64,000 nucleotides of DNA from an uncultured Eubacterium sp. (GTDB lineage: Bacteria > Bacillota > Clostridia > Oscillospirales > Acutalibacteraceae): assembly GCA_905233545.1 (NCBI GenBank), contig CAJOEV010000008.1, positions 61,385-125,384 on the forward strand, read 5' to 3'. Numbering within the stretch: position 1 is the stretch's first letter; the number at the start of each line of letters is the position of its first letter. This document shows positions 30,557 through 40,675 of the stretch, piece by piece. The notes under the pieces were generated by a model. The model searched no databases and was not told the DNA's origin. It was given only the letters and a program-made list of their open reading frames with translations. Both the position numbers and the translations under genes were made by a program.

Positions 30557-31846
30557 TTATTTAAATCGAACTTTTATTGAATTTGCGTGAGCTGAAAGTC
30601 CTTCGGTTTCGGCAAGCTTGATAATATCATCCTTTGCGTTTCCAAGCTCATTGCTTGTGTAGTAAATAAATGATGATTTCTTTATGAAGCTGTCAACCGA
30701 AAGGGGCGAGAAGAACCTTGCAGTTCCTGAAGTCGGAAGAACATGGTTAGGACCTGCATAGTAATCTCCAAGCGGTTCAGGAGACCAGTTTCCGAGGAAC
30801 ACAGAACCTGCGTTATCAATTCTTCCGATATACTTCATCGGCTCTGAAACGCAAAGTTCAAGATGCTCGGGAGCAAGCTCGTTTGCAAATTTAATTGCCT
30901 GGTCTATACTCTCGCAAACAATGATTTCGCCGTAGTTATCAAGCGATTCCCTGATTATCTCTTTTCTTTCAAGATACTTAATCTGTCTGTCTATTTCATG
31001 GAGAGTTGATTTTGCAATATCTCCTGAGGTTGTTAAAAGAATTGCCGAAGCAAGTCTATCATGCTCTGCCTGACTCATCAAATCCGCTGCAAGGAATGAT
31101 GGGTCAGCAGTTTTGTCTGCAACAATAAGTATTTCACTCGGACCTGCAACCATATCAATATCGACAACGCCGTAGAGCTGTCTTTTTGCAGTTGCGACGA
31201 AAATATTACCGGGACCGACAATCTTATCAACCTTCGGGATTTTCTCGGTTCCGTATGCAAGCGCCGCAACAGCCTGGGCACCGCCGACAAGAAATACCTT
31301 ATCAACACCGGCAATTGCCGCAGCAGCCATTATGCTCGGGTTCGGATATCCGTCTTTTCCCGGAGGAGTTACCATAATTATCTCTTTAACTCCTGCAATT
31401 TTCGCAGGAATTGCATTCATAAGAACGGATGAGGGATATGCAGCAGTTCCGCCGGGAACATAGATTCCGACTTTTTCAAGTCCTCTTACACGCTGTCCCA
31501 TAATAACGCCGTTTTCCTTTGTTGTCATCCAGGACTGCTGTATCTGGCGTGAATGGAAGTCATAAATATTTGTTTTTGCTCTTTCAAGTGCATTTCTGAA
31601 ATCTTCATCAGCTTCATTCAGATATGCTTTAAGCTCTTCCTTTTCAACAACAAATTTCTTTGGAAGTGCGCCATCAAAACGAACTGTGTATTCTCTGACA
31701 GCCTCATCACCGTCTTCTTTGACGCTGTTTATAATGTTTGAAACTCTTTTAACAATTTTTCTGTCTGTTTCCTGAGAACGCAGTTTTAAATTTTCTATAA
31801 GAGTATATTCAACTTTTCCGTTTGCTTTTGTTATTTTCATATCCAA
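30557..31846 (-). CDS. hisD: Histidinol dehydrogenase (likely start 31840)
   Basis: GLEKVGIYVPGGTAAYPSSVLMNAIPA; VDMVAGPSEILI; LPTSGTARF. Confidence 0.95.
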   Translation of the reverse strand: MDMKITKANGKVEYTLIENLKLRSQETDRKIVKRVSNIINSVKEDGDEAVREYTVRFDGALPKKFVVEKEELKAYLNEADEDFRNALERAKTNIYDFHSRQIQQSWMTTKENGVIMGQRVRGLEKVGIYVPGGTAAYPSSVLMNAIPAKIAGVKEIIMVTPPGKDGYPNPSIMAAAAIAGVDKVFLVGGAQAVAALAYGTEKIPKVDKIVGPGNIFVATAKRQLYGVVDIDMVAGPSEILIVADKTADPSFLAADLMSQAEHDRLASAILLTTSGDIAKSTLHEIDRQIKYLERKEIIRESLDNYGEIIVCESIDQAIKFANELAPEHLELCVSEPMKYIGRIDNAGSVFLGNWSPEPLGDYYAGPNHVLPTSGTARFFSPLSVDSFIKKSSFIYYTSNELGNAKDDIIKLAETEGLSAHANSIKVRFK

Positions 31847-31851
31847 ATCTC

Positions 31852-33465
31852 CTATACCTTGCTGGCAAGTTCCAAGTCGTTAAGAAAGCTTTCAATTTCA
31901 GCTTTTCTGAGCTTCATTGATGCCATATTAACAATAACTCTCGCCGAAATAGGCATTATTTCTTCAACAACAACAAGTCCGTTTTCTTTTAATGTTGAAC
32001 CTGTTTCAACAATATCAACTATACCGTCCGCAAGTCCGAGAAGCGGTGCAAGCTCAACGCTTCCCTCAATTTTGATAACGGCAACATCCATTCCCTTGCT
32101 TTCAAAGAATTCTTTTGCAACCTTGGGATATTTTGAAGCGACAACCTTTCTCTTGTAGCCCGAGTAGAAGTCCACTCCTTTTGGGCATGCAAGAGCGAAA
32201 CGGCATTTTCCGATATTCAAATCAATAACTTCATAGAATGAGGAGCCGTGCTCAACAATTGTATCTTTTCCGACAATACCGATATCGCATACGCCGTGTT
32301 CAACATATGTTATAACATCGGGCGCCTTTGAAAGAACTGCTTCATATTCGTCAACGGGAAGAATAAGCCTTCTTCCTTTATTCTCAAGCTCATGGGTGTT
32401 AAGTCCCATTGTTTTAAACAGCCTTATTGAGCTTTTTTCGAGTCTGCCCTTCGTTAAAGCAATTCTGAGAGGACGCTGAGTGTTTATTGTTTCCCTCATT
32501 GCCTGGCATAAATCGGTAACCTCAACTGCAAATCCGATAGCAGGAGCAGGCAAACCAAATTCACCGAGAAGATTATCATATCTTCCGCCCGAAAGAACAG
32601 TTAAGCCCGAGCCCTCGGCATAGCCTCTGAAGATAACGCCTGTATAATAGTTGTTTCTACCGAGAAGGGCAAGGTCAATCATAATATAATCGCCGAGTCC
32701 CTTTTCGCAAAGCGCTTCATAAATGGACTTCAGATTCTTTAAAGCATCTTTTGCCTCTTTTTCACTAAAGAGCTTTTTGGCTTCGTCAAGAACCTCTGCT
32801 CCGCCGAAAAGACGCGGAAGCTTTTTAATCAGCTTTGCTTCCCTGCTTTCTTCCATCTCATCGAGCAAATCACCGAGCGCCGAAAAATTCTTATCTTCAA
32901 TCAGCTTAACAATATCGGATTTAATTGACGGCAGCGCGTCCATATTCTTCAAAACTGCATTTAAAAATGCAGCATTTCCTATTTCAATCTTAAATGAGTT
33001 GAAATTGCATCTCTTAAGACTCTCAACAGCCATCGAGATAACTTCAACATCCGCATCCATACTTCCGTCGCCGATAAGCTCAATTCCGCTTTGTGCGATT
33101 TCATTGGGTCTTCCGTTTAAATCATTATTTCTTGTGAAAACGTTCTGGTTGTAGTAAAGACGAACGGGAAAATCCTCTTTTGAAAGCCTTGTTGCAACCA
33201 TTCGTGCAATCGGCATTGTGTTATCCGCTCTTAAAACAGTTGTTCTGCCCTTTGAATCCGTCATCTTAAACATTTCGTCGGATTCAACAAGTGAGCTTTC
33301 GTTTCTAAAAACGTCAAAGAACTCTATTGAAGGGGTTATAACCTTCTTATAGCTTTTTGCTTTGAATAAATCAGCAAGAATTTTTTCAATATTGCGTCTG
33401 TCGTCGCATTCCTCAAAGAGATAATCACGGCTTCCTTCGGGAGTTAATCTTGATAATCTTTTCAT
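31852..33465 (-). CDS. hisZG: Fused HisZ-HisG: ATP phosphoribosyltransferase regulatory plus catalytic subunits
   Basis: N-terminal HisRS-like HisZ (TPEGSRDYLFEE, VLRADNTMPIARM, VLSGGRYDNLLGEFG) in frame with short-form HisG (LRIALTKGRLEKSSIRLF, DIGIVGKDTI, VDIVETGSTLKENGL). Confidence 0.92.
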   Translation of the reverse strand: MKRLSRLTPEGSRDYLFEECDDRRNIEKILADLFKAKSYKKVITPSIEFFDVFRNESSLVESDEMFKMTDSKGRTTVLRADNTMPIARMVATRLSKEDFPVRLYYNQNVFTRNNDLNGRPNEIAQSGIELIGDGSMDADVEVISMAVESLKRCNFNSFKIEIGNAAFLNAVLKNMDALPSIKSDIVKLIEDKNFSALGDLLDEMEESREAKLIKKLPRLFGGAEVLDEAKKLFSEKEAKDALKNLKSIYEALCEKGLGDYIMIDLALLGRNNYYTGVIFRGYAEGSGLTVLSGGRYDNLLGEFGLPAPAIGFAVEVTDLCQAMRETINTQRPLRIALTKGRLEKSSIRLFKTMGLNTHELENKGRRLILPVDEYEAVLSKAPDVITYVEHGVCDIGIVGKDTIVEHGSSFYEVIDLNIGKCRFALACPKGVDFYSGYKRKVVASKYPKVAKEFFESKGMDVAVIKIEGSVELAPLLGLADGIVDIVETGSTLKENGLVVVEEIMPISARVIVNMASMKLRKAEIESFLNDLELASKV

Positions 33466-33517
33466 TTTTATATATTCCTTTCGGATATATGCTGTAATTT
33501 CGCTTTAGCGTGCTAAT

Positions 33518-33546
33518 ATGCTAACACATTAAAGTACGCCTGTCAA
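33518..33546 (-). promoter_or_regulatory. Candidate sigma-A promoter for the his operon with TTAGCA repeats at -10
   Basis: Minus strand TTGACA - 17 nt - TAGCAT, overlapping TTAGCATATTAGCACGCTAA. Confidence 0.45.
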
Positions 33547-33562
33547 TATATAAAATATATAA

Positions 33563-36500
33563 TTAAAATAATGAAATCTGTCTTGATTCGGGTAAATCGC
33601 CGAGAGCGCCTGCATTTCTGAGCGCATCAACAACTGATTTTCCGACTCCCTGCTCATTTGCAAGGTCATCCGAAGCAATAAAACCTTCGGGATTTCTTTC
33701 AACTGCGTCCGCTATTGAACGCGCAGCGGTTTCGCCTATTCCGTCGATTGCAGCAAACGGAAGTCTGATTTTTCCGTCCTCGATTTTATATATTCTCCAA
33801 TCGGATTTATATAAATCAACGGGAAGAAATTCAAATCCCCTTGCAAGCATTTCAATAACAATCTGAAGAACAACATACTGCGCTTCTTCCTTTGCGGTTG
33901 CATCATTGCCCTTGAGCTTGATTTCCTGCATTTTCTTCTTAACTGCAGCTTTTCCCTGAACAGCTGCAACAGCGTCAATAGCATCACCGCGAACGGTGAA
34001 ATATGCAGAGTAGAACTGCAAGGGATAGTATATCTTATACCACGCAATTCTGAGCGCCGCAATAACATATGCAGCAGCGTGCGCCTTCGGGAACATATAC
34101 TTGATTTTATAGCAGGAGTCTATGTACCACTGCTCAACGCCGACCTTCTTCATATTGTCCTCATAAGGCGGCAGCATTTTCATTGCCTTACCCTTACGGG
34201 TGAACTCCATAATATTGAAGCAGTCTTTATTTGAAAGCGGAGATTGCTCACCCGTTCTTGCTTCATAGTCCTGGCACTTATGAATAAGGTAGGTCATAAT
34301 ATCGTCACGGCATCCGATAACCTCGGAAATCGTGCAGGTTCCGCCCTGAATCAGCTCCTGTGCGTTGCCAAGCCAAACATCGGTACCGTGCGACAGTCCT
34401 GAAATCTGAAGCAAATCGGCAAAGGTTTTCGGCTGTGCTTCCGTAAGCATTCCGACAACGAAGGGAGTTCCCATTTCGGGAATTGCAAGCGTTCCTGTCT
34501 GGCAGTCAATATCCTCGGGGCTGACTCCTATCGGCTCGGTTGAGGTTATCAGTTTATACAGATTCTTATCCGATAAATCAACATCCATAACGGGAATTCC
34601 CGTTAAGTCCTCAAGATATTTGTAAAGTGTCGGGTTATCGTGACCGAGCTCGTCCAGCTTCAAAAGAGTATCGTGAAGTGAATTTTTGAAGTCAAAATGG
34701 GTTGTGTATGTTCCCTTCTTCTCATCGTTTGAAGGATACTGAATGGGAGTGAAATCTTCAACAGTATACTGGGAAGGAACAACAACCATTCCGCCGGGGT
34801 GCTGACCCGTTGTTCTCTTTATTCCCGTACAGCCCTTTGTAAGTCTGTCTATCTCCGCTCTCGGAGTGATACCGAGGAGCTCTCTTTCCTCAAGGTATTT
34901 GCAGACATAACCATAGGCTGTTTTATCGGCAACCGTTGCCATTGTTCCCGCCTTAAAGACATATTCCTTACCGAAAAGCTCTTCGGTGAATTTGTGTGAA
35001 CGGGATTGATATTCACCCGAGAAGTTAAGGTCTATATCGGGAGCCTTATCACCCTCGAATCCGAGGAAGGTTTCAAACGGAATCTCATGACCGTCGCGCT
35101 TCATAGGTTCTCCGCAGACGGGACAGTTTTTAGCTGGCAAATCAAAGCCCGAGCCGTATTCACCGTTCAGGAAGAACTCGCTATGCTTACACTTTTTGCA
35201 GTAGTAGTGGGGTGCAAGCGGATTAACCTCGGATATTCCTCCGAAGTGAGCGGCAAGTGATGAGCCTACCGAGCCTCTTGAACCGACAAGATAGCCGTTT
35301 CTTTCGCTCTCTTCAACTAGGCGTTTTGCAATAACATATAATACGCCGTAACCGTTTGAAATAATTGAATTTAGCTCTCTTTCAAGTCTTTTAGCAATGT
35401 ATTCGGGAACGGGGTCGCCGTATAAATCCTTAGCCATGCTCCAGCATTTTTCGGTGAGCTCGTCATCCGCACCCTCAATGCTTGGCTGGAATGTTCCGGG
35501 AGGAATCGGAGGAATATTATCCTGAATCATATCGGCAATCTTATTCGGATTATCGATAACAAATTCCTCGGCTCTGTCCCCTGCCCATGCAAAATCGCTT
35601 AGCATTTCATCAGTTGTTTTGAAATAAAGCGGAGCCTGCATATCAGCATCATCAAAACCTTTCGACGCCATAATTATTGCACGGAACAAAGCGTCCTTTT
35701 CATCAAGAAAATGAACGTCGCCCGTTGCAACAACGGGTTTGCCCTGCTTGTCCGCAATTTCAATAATCTTTTTATTGATATTGATAAGGTCATCCTCACT
35801 GTTTATGTGAGCATACATTTCCTTATCACTTCTTATCATAAACGCATTATTTCCGTTTGGCTGAATTTCAAGATAATCATAGAAGGAAGCAATTCTTTCT
35901 ATTTCCTCCTGACTTTCGCCTCTGACAATTGCCTGGTAAACTTCACCCTGCTCGCAGGCTGAGCCGATAATTATTCCGTCCCTCTTCTGAGCAAGCAGAG
36001 ACTTTGGAATAATCGGGCGCGCATTTGTAAAGGTTTTAACATTGGAGTGAGAAATAAGCTCATAGAGATTCTTTCTTCCGTATTTTCGCTCTTCCTTAGG
36101 AATGCTTTCATCCATTGAGGTATCCTCTTTCACAAGAAGAATAACATGGTGGCGGCTGTATGCCGAACGCTTGAGTTCCATGAAATTGGGATACTTCTCG
36201 TCATCAACAAGATAACCCTCCATACCCAAAATGAGCTTTATTCCGTTTGCTTTGGCTGCGCCGTATGCTTCGGGAAGCGCCTGAACAACGCCGTGGTCTG
36301 TTACGGCAATTGCCTTGTGTCCCCATTTTGCAGCACGCGCAACAAGCTCCTTGGGCGCATTGATAGCATCCATTTCGGATAGAGATGTATGCAAATGAAG
36401 CTCAACTCTTTTTCTCTGAGCTTCATCTTTCTTTTCACTTTTCTCAACCTTTTCAATGCTCTTTGGAATCAGAACATATTCATTGTTAAATTTATCGTAT

Positions 36501-37366
36501 TGATATGCACCCGTAACTATGAGAGTTTTTGCGCTTTCGAGCGCTTTATGAGTATAGTCTACATCACTGCTCTTTTCGAAAATCTTAACAGACATCGAGG
36601 AGGTATAATCAGAAATATCAAAGGTGAGTATTTTTGAGTATCCCCTCTTTGTTTCCCTGCATTCAAGATTAAGAACATCACCCCAGATTGTTATAATGTC
36701 ATCCTCTGTTGTAATGTCTTTAATCGGAGTTGGAAGAGAACGGATTGAATTTCCATAAATAACCTTTCTTGTATCTGCATAAAGAGGGGTATTGCCGAGA
36801 AGCGTGTGAACAACATTCTTCTTTTCTTCCTCTTTTTGTTTTTTCTCTTCCTCTGCCTTAGCCTGAACAGCTTCACGCACAGCTTTTTCCATATCGAAGC
36901 TTTCAACTTCCATAAATGAAACATCAATATCAACATCAAACTGGTTATAGAGCAGTTTTGATATTTCGATATCAACCTTCTGCGCTTCAAGAAGCTCTTT
37001 TCCGCCTTTTTTCAAGCAAAGAGTTAAGGTGTTATCTTCAATCTCCGCGTCAACGCCCTCGAAAAATCCGTTTACAACGGGCATTGTCTGTCTTATCGGA
37101 GAAATGATTTTCTGAATATTATCTATTTCAAAAAGGCTTTTGGGATATTTCATCAATATCAAAACCTTTTTTAAGTTCATTTTATCACAAAGCGATTTCT
37201 GAGCCCTTTCAAGCAATGAATAATCAAGCACGGAGTCGTTAGTTAAATCAATCTCCATACTTCTTTCATCCTTGAATACTCTTATGCCCATAATCTGAGC
37301 ATAGGCAAGAGAAGGTAAATCGCTCTCGTTTATGTAGTTTGAAAAATAGTTGTAAAATCTATTCAT
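33563..37366 (-). CDS. polC: PolC-type DNA polymerase III alpha subunit, apparently without the exonuclease domain
   Basis: N-terminal and OB regions, PHP (VELHLHTSLSEMDAINAPKELV), PolC Zn finger (CKKC...CPVC), GSRGSVGSSLAAHFGGISEVNPL, PDIDLNFSGEYQ; 1267 aa. Confidence 0.93.
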   Translation of the reverse strand: MNRFYNYFSNYINESDLPSLAYAQIMGIRVFKDERSMEIDLTNDSVLDYSLLERAQKSLCDKMNLKKVLILMKYPKSLFEIDNIQKIISPIRQTMPVVNGFFEGVDAEIEDNTLTLCLKKGGKELLEAQKVDIEISKLLYNQFDVDIDVSFMEVESFDMEKAVREAVQAKAEEEKKQKEEEKKNVVHTLLGNTPLYADTRKVIYGNSIRSLPTPIKDITTEDDIITIWGDVLNLECRETKRGYSKILTFDISDYTSSMSVKIFEKSSDVDYTHKALESAKTLIVTGAYQYDKFNNEYVLIPKSIEKVEKSEKKDEAQRKRVELHLHTSLSEMDAINAPKELVARAAKWGHKAIAVTDHGVVQALPEAYGAAKANGIKLILGMEGYLVDDEKYPNFMELKRSAYSRHHVILLVKEDTSMDESIPKEERKYGRKNLYELISHSNVKTFTNARPIIPKSLLAQKRDGIIIGSACEQGEVYQAIVRGESQEEIERIASFYDYLEIQPNGNNAFMIRSDKEMYAHINSEDDLININKKIIEIADKQGKPVVATGDVHFLDEKDALFRAIIMASKGFDDADMQAPLYFKTTDEMLSDFAWAGDRAEEFVIDNPNKIADMIQDNIPPIPPGTFQPSIEGADDELTEKCWSMAKDLYGDPVPEYIAKRLERELNSIISNGYGVLYVIAKRLVEESERNGYLVGSRGSVGSSLAAHFGGISEVNPLAPHYYCKKCKHSEFFLNGEYGSGFDLPAKNCPVCGEPMKRDGHEIPFETFLGFEGDKAPDIDLNFSGEYQSRSHKFTEELFGKEYVFKAGTMATVADKTAYGYVCKYLEERELLGITPRAEIDRLTKGCTGIKRTTGQHPGGMVVVPSQYTVEDFTPIQYPSNDEKKGTYTTHFDFKNSLHDTLLKLDELGHDNPTLYKYLEDLTGIPVMDVDLSDKNLYKLITSTEPIGVSPEDIDCQTGTLAIPEMGTPFVVGMLTEAQPKTFADLLQISGLSHGTDVWLGNAQELIQGGTCTISEVIGCRDDIMTYLIHKCQDYEARTGEQSPLSNKDCFNIMEFTRKGKAMKMLPPYEDNMKKVGVEQWYIDSCYKIKYMFPKAHAAAYVIAALRIAWYKIYYPLQFYSAYFTVRGDAIDAVAAVQGKAAVKKKMQEIKLKGNDATAKEEAQYVVLQIVIEMLARGFEFLPVDLYKSDWRIYKIEDGKIRLPFAAIDGIGETAARSIADAVERNPEGFIASDDLANEQGVGKSVVDALRNAGALGDLPESRQISLF

Positions 37367-37387
37367 TAAAAAATGTTTTCGCTTTCG

Positions 37388-38434
37388 TTATAGTTTTTCT
37401 ATTTCCTTCATTAATTCGTCAAGGAGGTCTTTTTCATCAACTTTTCTGAGTATTTCTCCTTTTTTGAAAATCAGTCCGCAGCCGTCGCCGCCCGCAATTC
37501 CGATATCGGCTTCTTTTGCTTCACCGGGACCGTTAACAATGCATCCCATAACTGCAACCTTAATCGGCTTTTTGCAGTCTTTAAGTCTTTCCTCAACCTG
37601 ATTTGCAAGAGAAACCAAATCAATCTTTGTTCTTCCGCATGTCGGACATGAAATAAGATATGGACAATCGGTTTTAAGACCGAGCGCTTTTAATATATCG
37701 AACGCTGCATAAACCTCTTTAACAGGATTGTCGGTCAGGCTGACTCTGATTGTGTCGCCAATTCCGTGAGCAAGCAGAGAGCCTATGCCGATTGAGGATT
37801 TGATTATTCCCATTCTTTCGGTTCCCGCTTCGGTTACACCGAGGTGAAGAGGATAGTTGCATTTTTCTGCCGCAAGCTCATATGCTTTAATCATAGTCTG
37901 AACATTTGATGATTTGATTGAAATAACAATATCATCAAAATCGAATTTTTCAAGAAGTGAAGCGTGGAACATTGCACTTTCAACCATTGCCTCAGGAGTC
38001 GGCGAGCCGTATTTTGCAAGGATTTCTTTTTCAAGAGAGCCTGAATTAACGCCGATTCGAATCGGTATTCCCTTTTGGTTGCAGATATCCGCAACAGCCT
38101 TAACCCTGCTTTCATCGCCGATATTACCGGGATTGATTCTTATTTTATCAATTCCCCTTTCGGCTGCACCGAGTGCAAGACGGTAGTCAAAATGAATATC
38201 GGCAACAAGCGGAACGGACACCGCATTTTTAATCGGCTCAACCAAATCGAGAGCCTTTTCGTGAGGAATTGCAAAGCGGATAACATCACAGCCCGCTTTT
38301 TCAAGCTCAACAGCCTGCTCAACACTTCCTTTGATATTCTCTGCAGGAACATTGAGCATACTCTGAACAAGTATTCTTGAATCACCGCCAAGGGTTGTAT
38401 TTCCGATTTTGATTTTTTTACTTTGTCTGTTCAT
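37388..38434 (-). CDS. ispG: 4-hydroxy-3-methylbut-2-enyl diphosphate synthase
   Basis: IRINPGNIGDESRVK; LISCPTCGRTKIDL; GCIVNGPGEAKEADIGIAGG. Confidence 0.95.
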   Translation of the reverse strand: MNRQSKKIKIGNTTLGGDSRILVQSMLNVPAENIKGSVEQAVELEKAGCDVIRFAIPHEKALDLVEPIKNAVSVPLVADIHFDYRLALGAAERGIDKIRINPGNIGDESRVKAVADICNQKGIPIRIGVNSGSLEKEILAKYGSPTPEAMVESAMFHASLLEKFDFDDIVISIKSSNVQTMIKAYELAAEKCNYPLHLGVTEAGTERMGIIKSSIGIGSLLAHGIGDTIRVSLTDNPVKEVYAAFDILKALGLKTDCPYLISCPTCGRTKIDLVSLANQVEERLKDCKKPIKVAVMGCIVNGPGEAKEADIGIAGGDGCGLIFKKGEILRKVDEKDLLDELMKEIEKL

Positions 38435-38483
38435 TTTTATCTCCCTTGAAAAGTTACGAATTCTCAGGTGCTGCGTATTGCCA

Positions 38484-39518
38484 TTATAATAGTTTTGAGA
38501 TATCCGAGAAAGTTATTACCGCCATTAGAAGAAGCAGAAGCGCCAGCCCCACTGCGTTGATAGTCCATTCCCATTTTGACGGAAGTTTTTTTCTGAAAAT
38601 TCCTTCAAATATCAAAAGGAACAGCCTCCAACCGTCAAGCGCGGGTATCGGGAACAGATTAAAGAGTCCCACATTGATTGTCAGCAGTGCCATTATTCTC
38701 AGCATTGAAGTACTGCTTGTTTTAACAGCGGTTGAAACAACGCTGACCGCTCCGACAGGACCGCTTAAATCCGAAACGCCGTAGCGCCCCGTTATCAAAT
38801 CATGCACCGAAAGGAAAACCATTCGTGCATATGAAATAAACTGCATAGCGCTTTCTTTGATAACGCTTGAAAAAGTCTTTTTAACTCCGAGAATCCAGAA
38901 ATCCATTTTGATATACTGTTTGCCCTCGTATTCTTCCATCTCAAATTCGGGAGAAACAGTCATTTCTTTTCCGTCTCTGATAATAACCATATCAAGTTTA
39001 TTATCTGCGCTTCTTGTCAGTCCTGTTGTTACATCGGTTGAAGTGAAAACTCTCATACCGTCGATTGACTTTATTGTGTCGCCCGCCATAAGCATCCGGG
39101 CACTTTTTGCATTTTCATCAAATCTTGCAATAGTTGTTGTGCCGACAAGGTTTTGAGAGCAGACAATTATTCCGACAATAATGAATCCGAGAATAAGATT
39201 CATCAAAGCGCCTGCAACAACAACGAATATTCTTTGAATAACCTTTTTATTTGAAAAGGCGTGTTCATCGTCGCTGTCTTCGTCCTCGCCCTCCATGGCG
39301 CAGTAACCGCCAAAGAGAATCCACCTGAGTGAATATGTCGTTTCGCCTTTTTTAAATTGAAAAACCTTCGGTCCCATTCCGATTGAAAACTCATTAACTC
39401 TGATTTTCATCAGTCGGGCTGCAACAAAATGTCCGCCTTCGTGAACTATTATTATCAGTTCAAAAAAGAGTATTGCAATTATAATCGGATATGCCGTATT
39501 CCAAATATTACTTAACAA
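38484..39518 (-). CDS. rseP: Site-2 protease RseP
   Basis: IIVHEGGHFVAARL (HExxH-like HEGGH), PDZ region, NLFPIPALDGWRL. Confidence 0.92.
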   Translation of the reverse strand: MLSNIWNTAYPIIIAILFFELIIIVHEGGHFVAARLMKIRVNEFSIGMGPKVFQFKKGETTYSLRWILFGGYCAMEGEDEDSDDEHAFSNKKVIQRIFVVVAGALMNLILGFIIVGIIVCSQNLVGTTTIARFDENAKSARMLMAGDTIKSIDGMRVFTSTDVTTGLTRSADNKLDMVIIRDGKEMTVSPEFEMEEYEGKQYIKMDFWILGVKKTFSSVIKESAMQFISYARMVFLSVHDLITGRYGVSDLSGPVGAVSVVSTAVKTSSTSMLRIMALLTINVGLFNLFPIPALDGWRLFLLIFEGIFRKKLPSKWEWTINAVGLALLLLLMAVITFSDISKLL

Positions 39519-40675
39519 CCAACCGTCTCCAAAACATAATTTCTTGCAGCCTTGTCTGCTTCAAGGACATCTTCAAGAGTAAAATTCTTTACATCCTTTG
39601 CATTCTTCATGGCTTCATTATTAAGATATGCAACATCGCTGAATTTAATTTTACCTTCAAGGAACAAACGGTTGCTAACCTCATTTGCTCCGTTTGCAGC
39701 GGCGGGATGAAGTCCGCCGAGCTCAATTGCATCTTTACATACATTTATACATTTAAAGGTTTCGTAATCGGGCTCAAAGAAAGTCAGCTTTCCATAGTCC
39801 GAAAGCTTGAGCTCCTTAACAGGACTCGGCTCTCTTTCGGGATATGTCAGCGCATACTGAATTGGTATTCTCATATCGGGAACACCGAGCTGAGCAATCA
39901 TTGAATTATCCTGATAAACAATTGCACTGTGAAGCACCGATTCTCTGTGAATAACAATTTCAATATCCTCGTTTTTCATATCGAAGAGCCATTTTGCTTC
40001 AATGAATTCAAGACCTTTGTTCATCATTGTAGCGCTGTCTATGGTTATTTTTGCACCCATATCCCAGTTGGGATGCTTAAGCGCGTCGGCAGCGGTTACG
40101 TTTTCAAGCTCGCTGAGCGTTTTGCCGAAAAACGGTCCGCCCGAAGCAGTTAAAATTATCTTCTTAACCGCCTTATCATTCGGACATCCCTGAAGCGCCT
40201 GAAAGATTGCTGAATGTTCGCTGTCAACGGGAAGAATTGCAACGCCCATCTCTTTTGCGAGATTTGTTACAAGATGTCCGCCCGCAACAAGAGTTTCCTT
40301 GTTTGCAAGGGCAATTGTTTTCTTCGCCTTAATTGCTTCAAGTGTCGGTCTGAGCCCAACCATTCCGACAACGGAATTTAAAACGGTATCTGCACCCTCA
40401 TAGGTTGCACATTCAATAAGACCGTCCATACCGCAGACAACCTTTGTATTCGTATCTGCAATTCTTGTTTTAAGCTCCTTTGCAGAGCTTTCATTCATAA
40501 GGCAAACAAGCTCGGGAGCAAACTCTCTTATCTGGTTTTCTATAATGTCAACTTTTGAATTTGCAGTTAAGCATTTTACGTTGTAGCCGTGCATTCTGCA
40601 AACATCAAGCGACTGAGTTCCGATTGAGCCCGTTGAGCCCAATAGTGAAATATTCTTTGACATAGCTCTCCTCAA
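39512..40675 (-). CDS. dxr: 1-deoxy-D-xylulose-5-phosphate reductoisomerase
   Basis: LLGSTGSIGTQSLDV; ALANKETLVAGG; PVDSEHSAIFQ; TIDSATMMNKGLE. Confidence 0.96.
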   Translation of the reverse strand: MRRAMSKNISLLGSTGSIGTQSLDVCRMHGYNVKCLTANSKVDIIENQIREFAPELVCLMNESSAKELKTRIADTNTKVVCGMDGLIECATYEGADTVLNSVVGMVGLRPTLEAIKAKKTIALANKETLVAGGHLVTNLAKEMGVAILPVDSEHSAIFQALQGCPNDKAVKKIILTASGGPFFGKTLSELENVTAADALKHPNWDMGAKITIDSATMMNKGLEFIEAKWLFDMKNEDIEIVIHRESVLHSAIVYQDNSMIAQLGVPDMRIPIQYALTYPEREPSPVKELKLSDYGKLTFFEPDYETFKCINVCKDAIELGGLHPAAANGANEVSNRLFLEGKIKFSDVAYLNNEAMKNAKDVKNFTLEDVLEADKAARNYVLETVGC

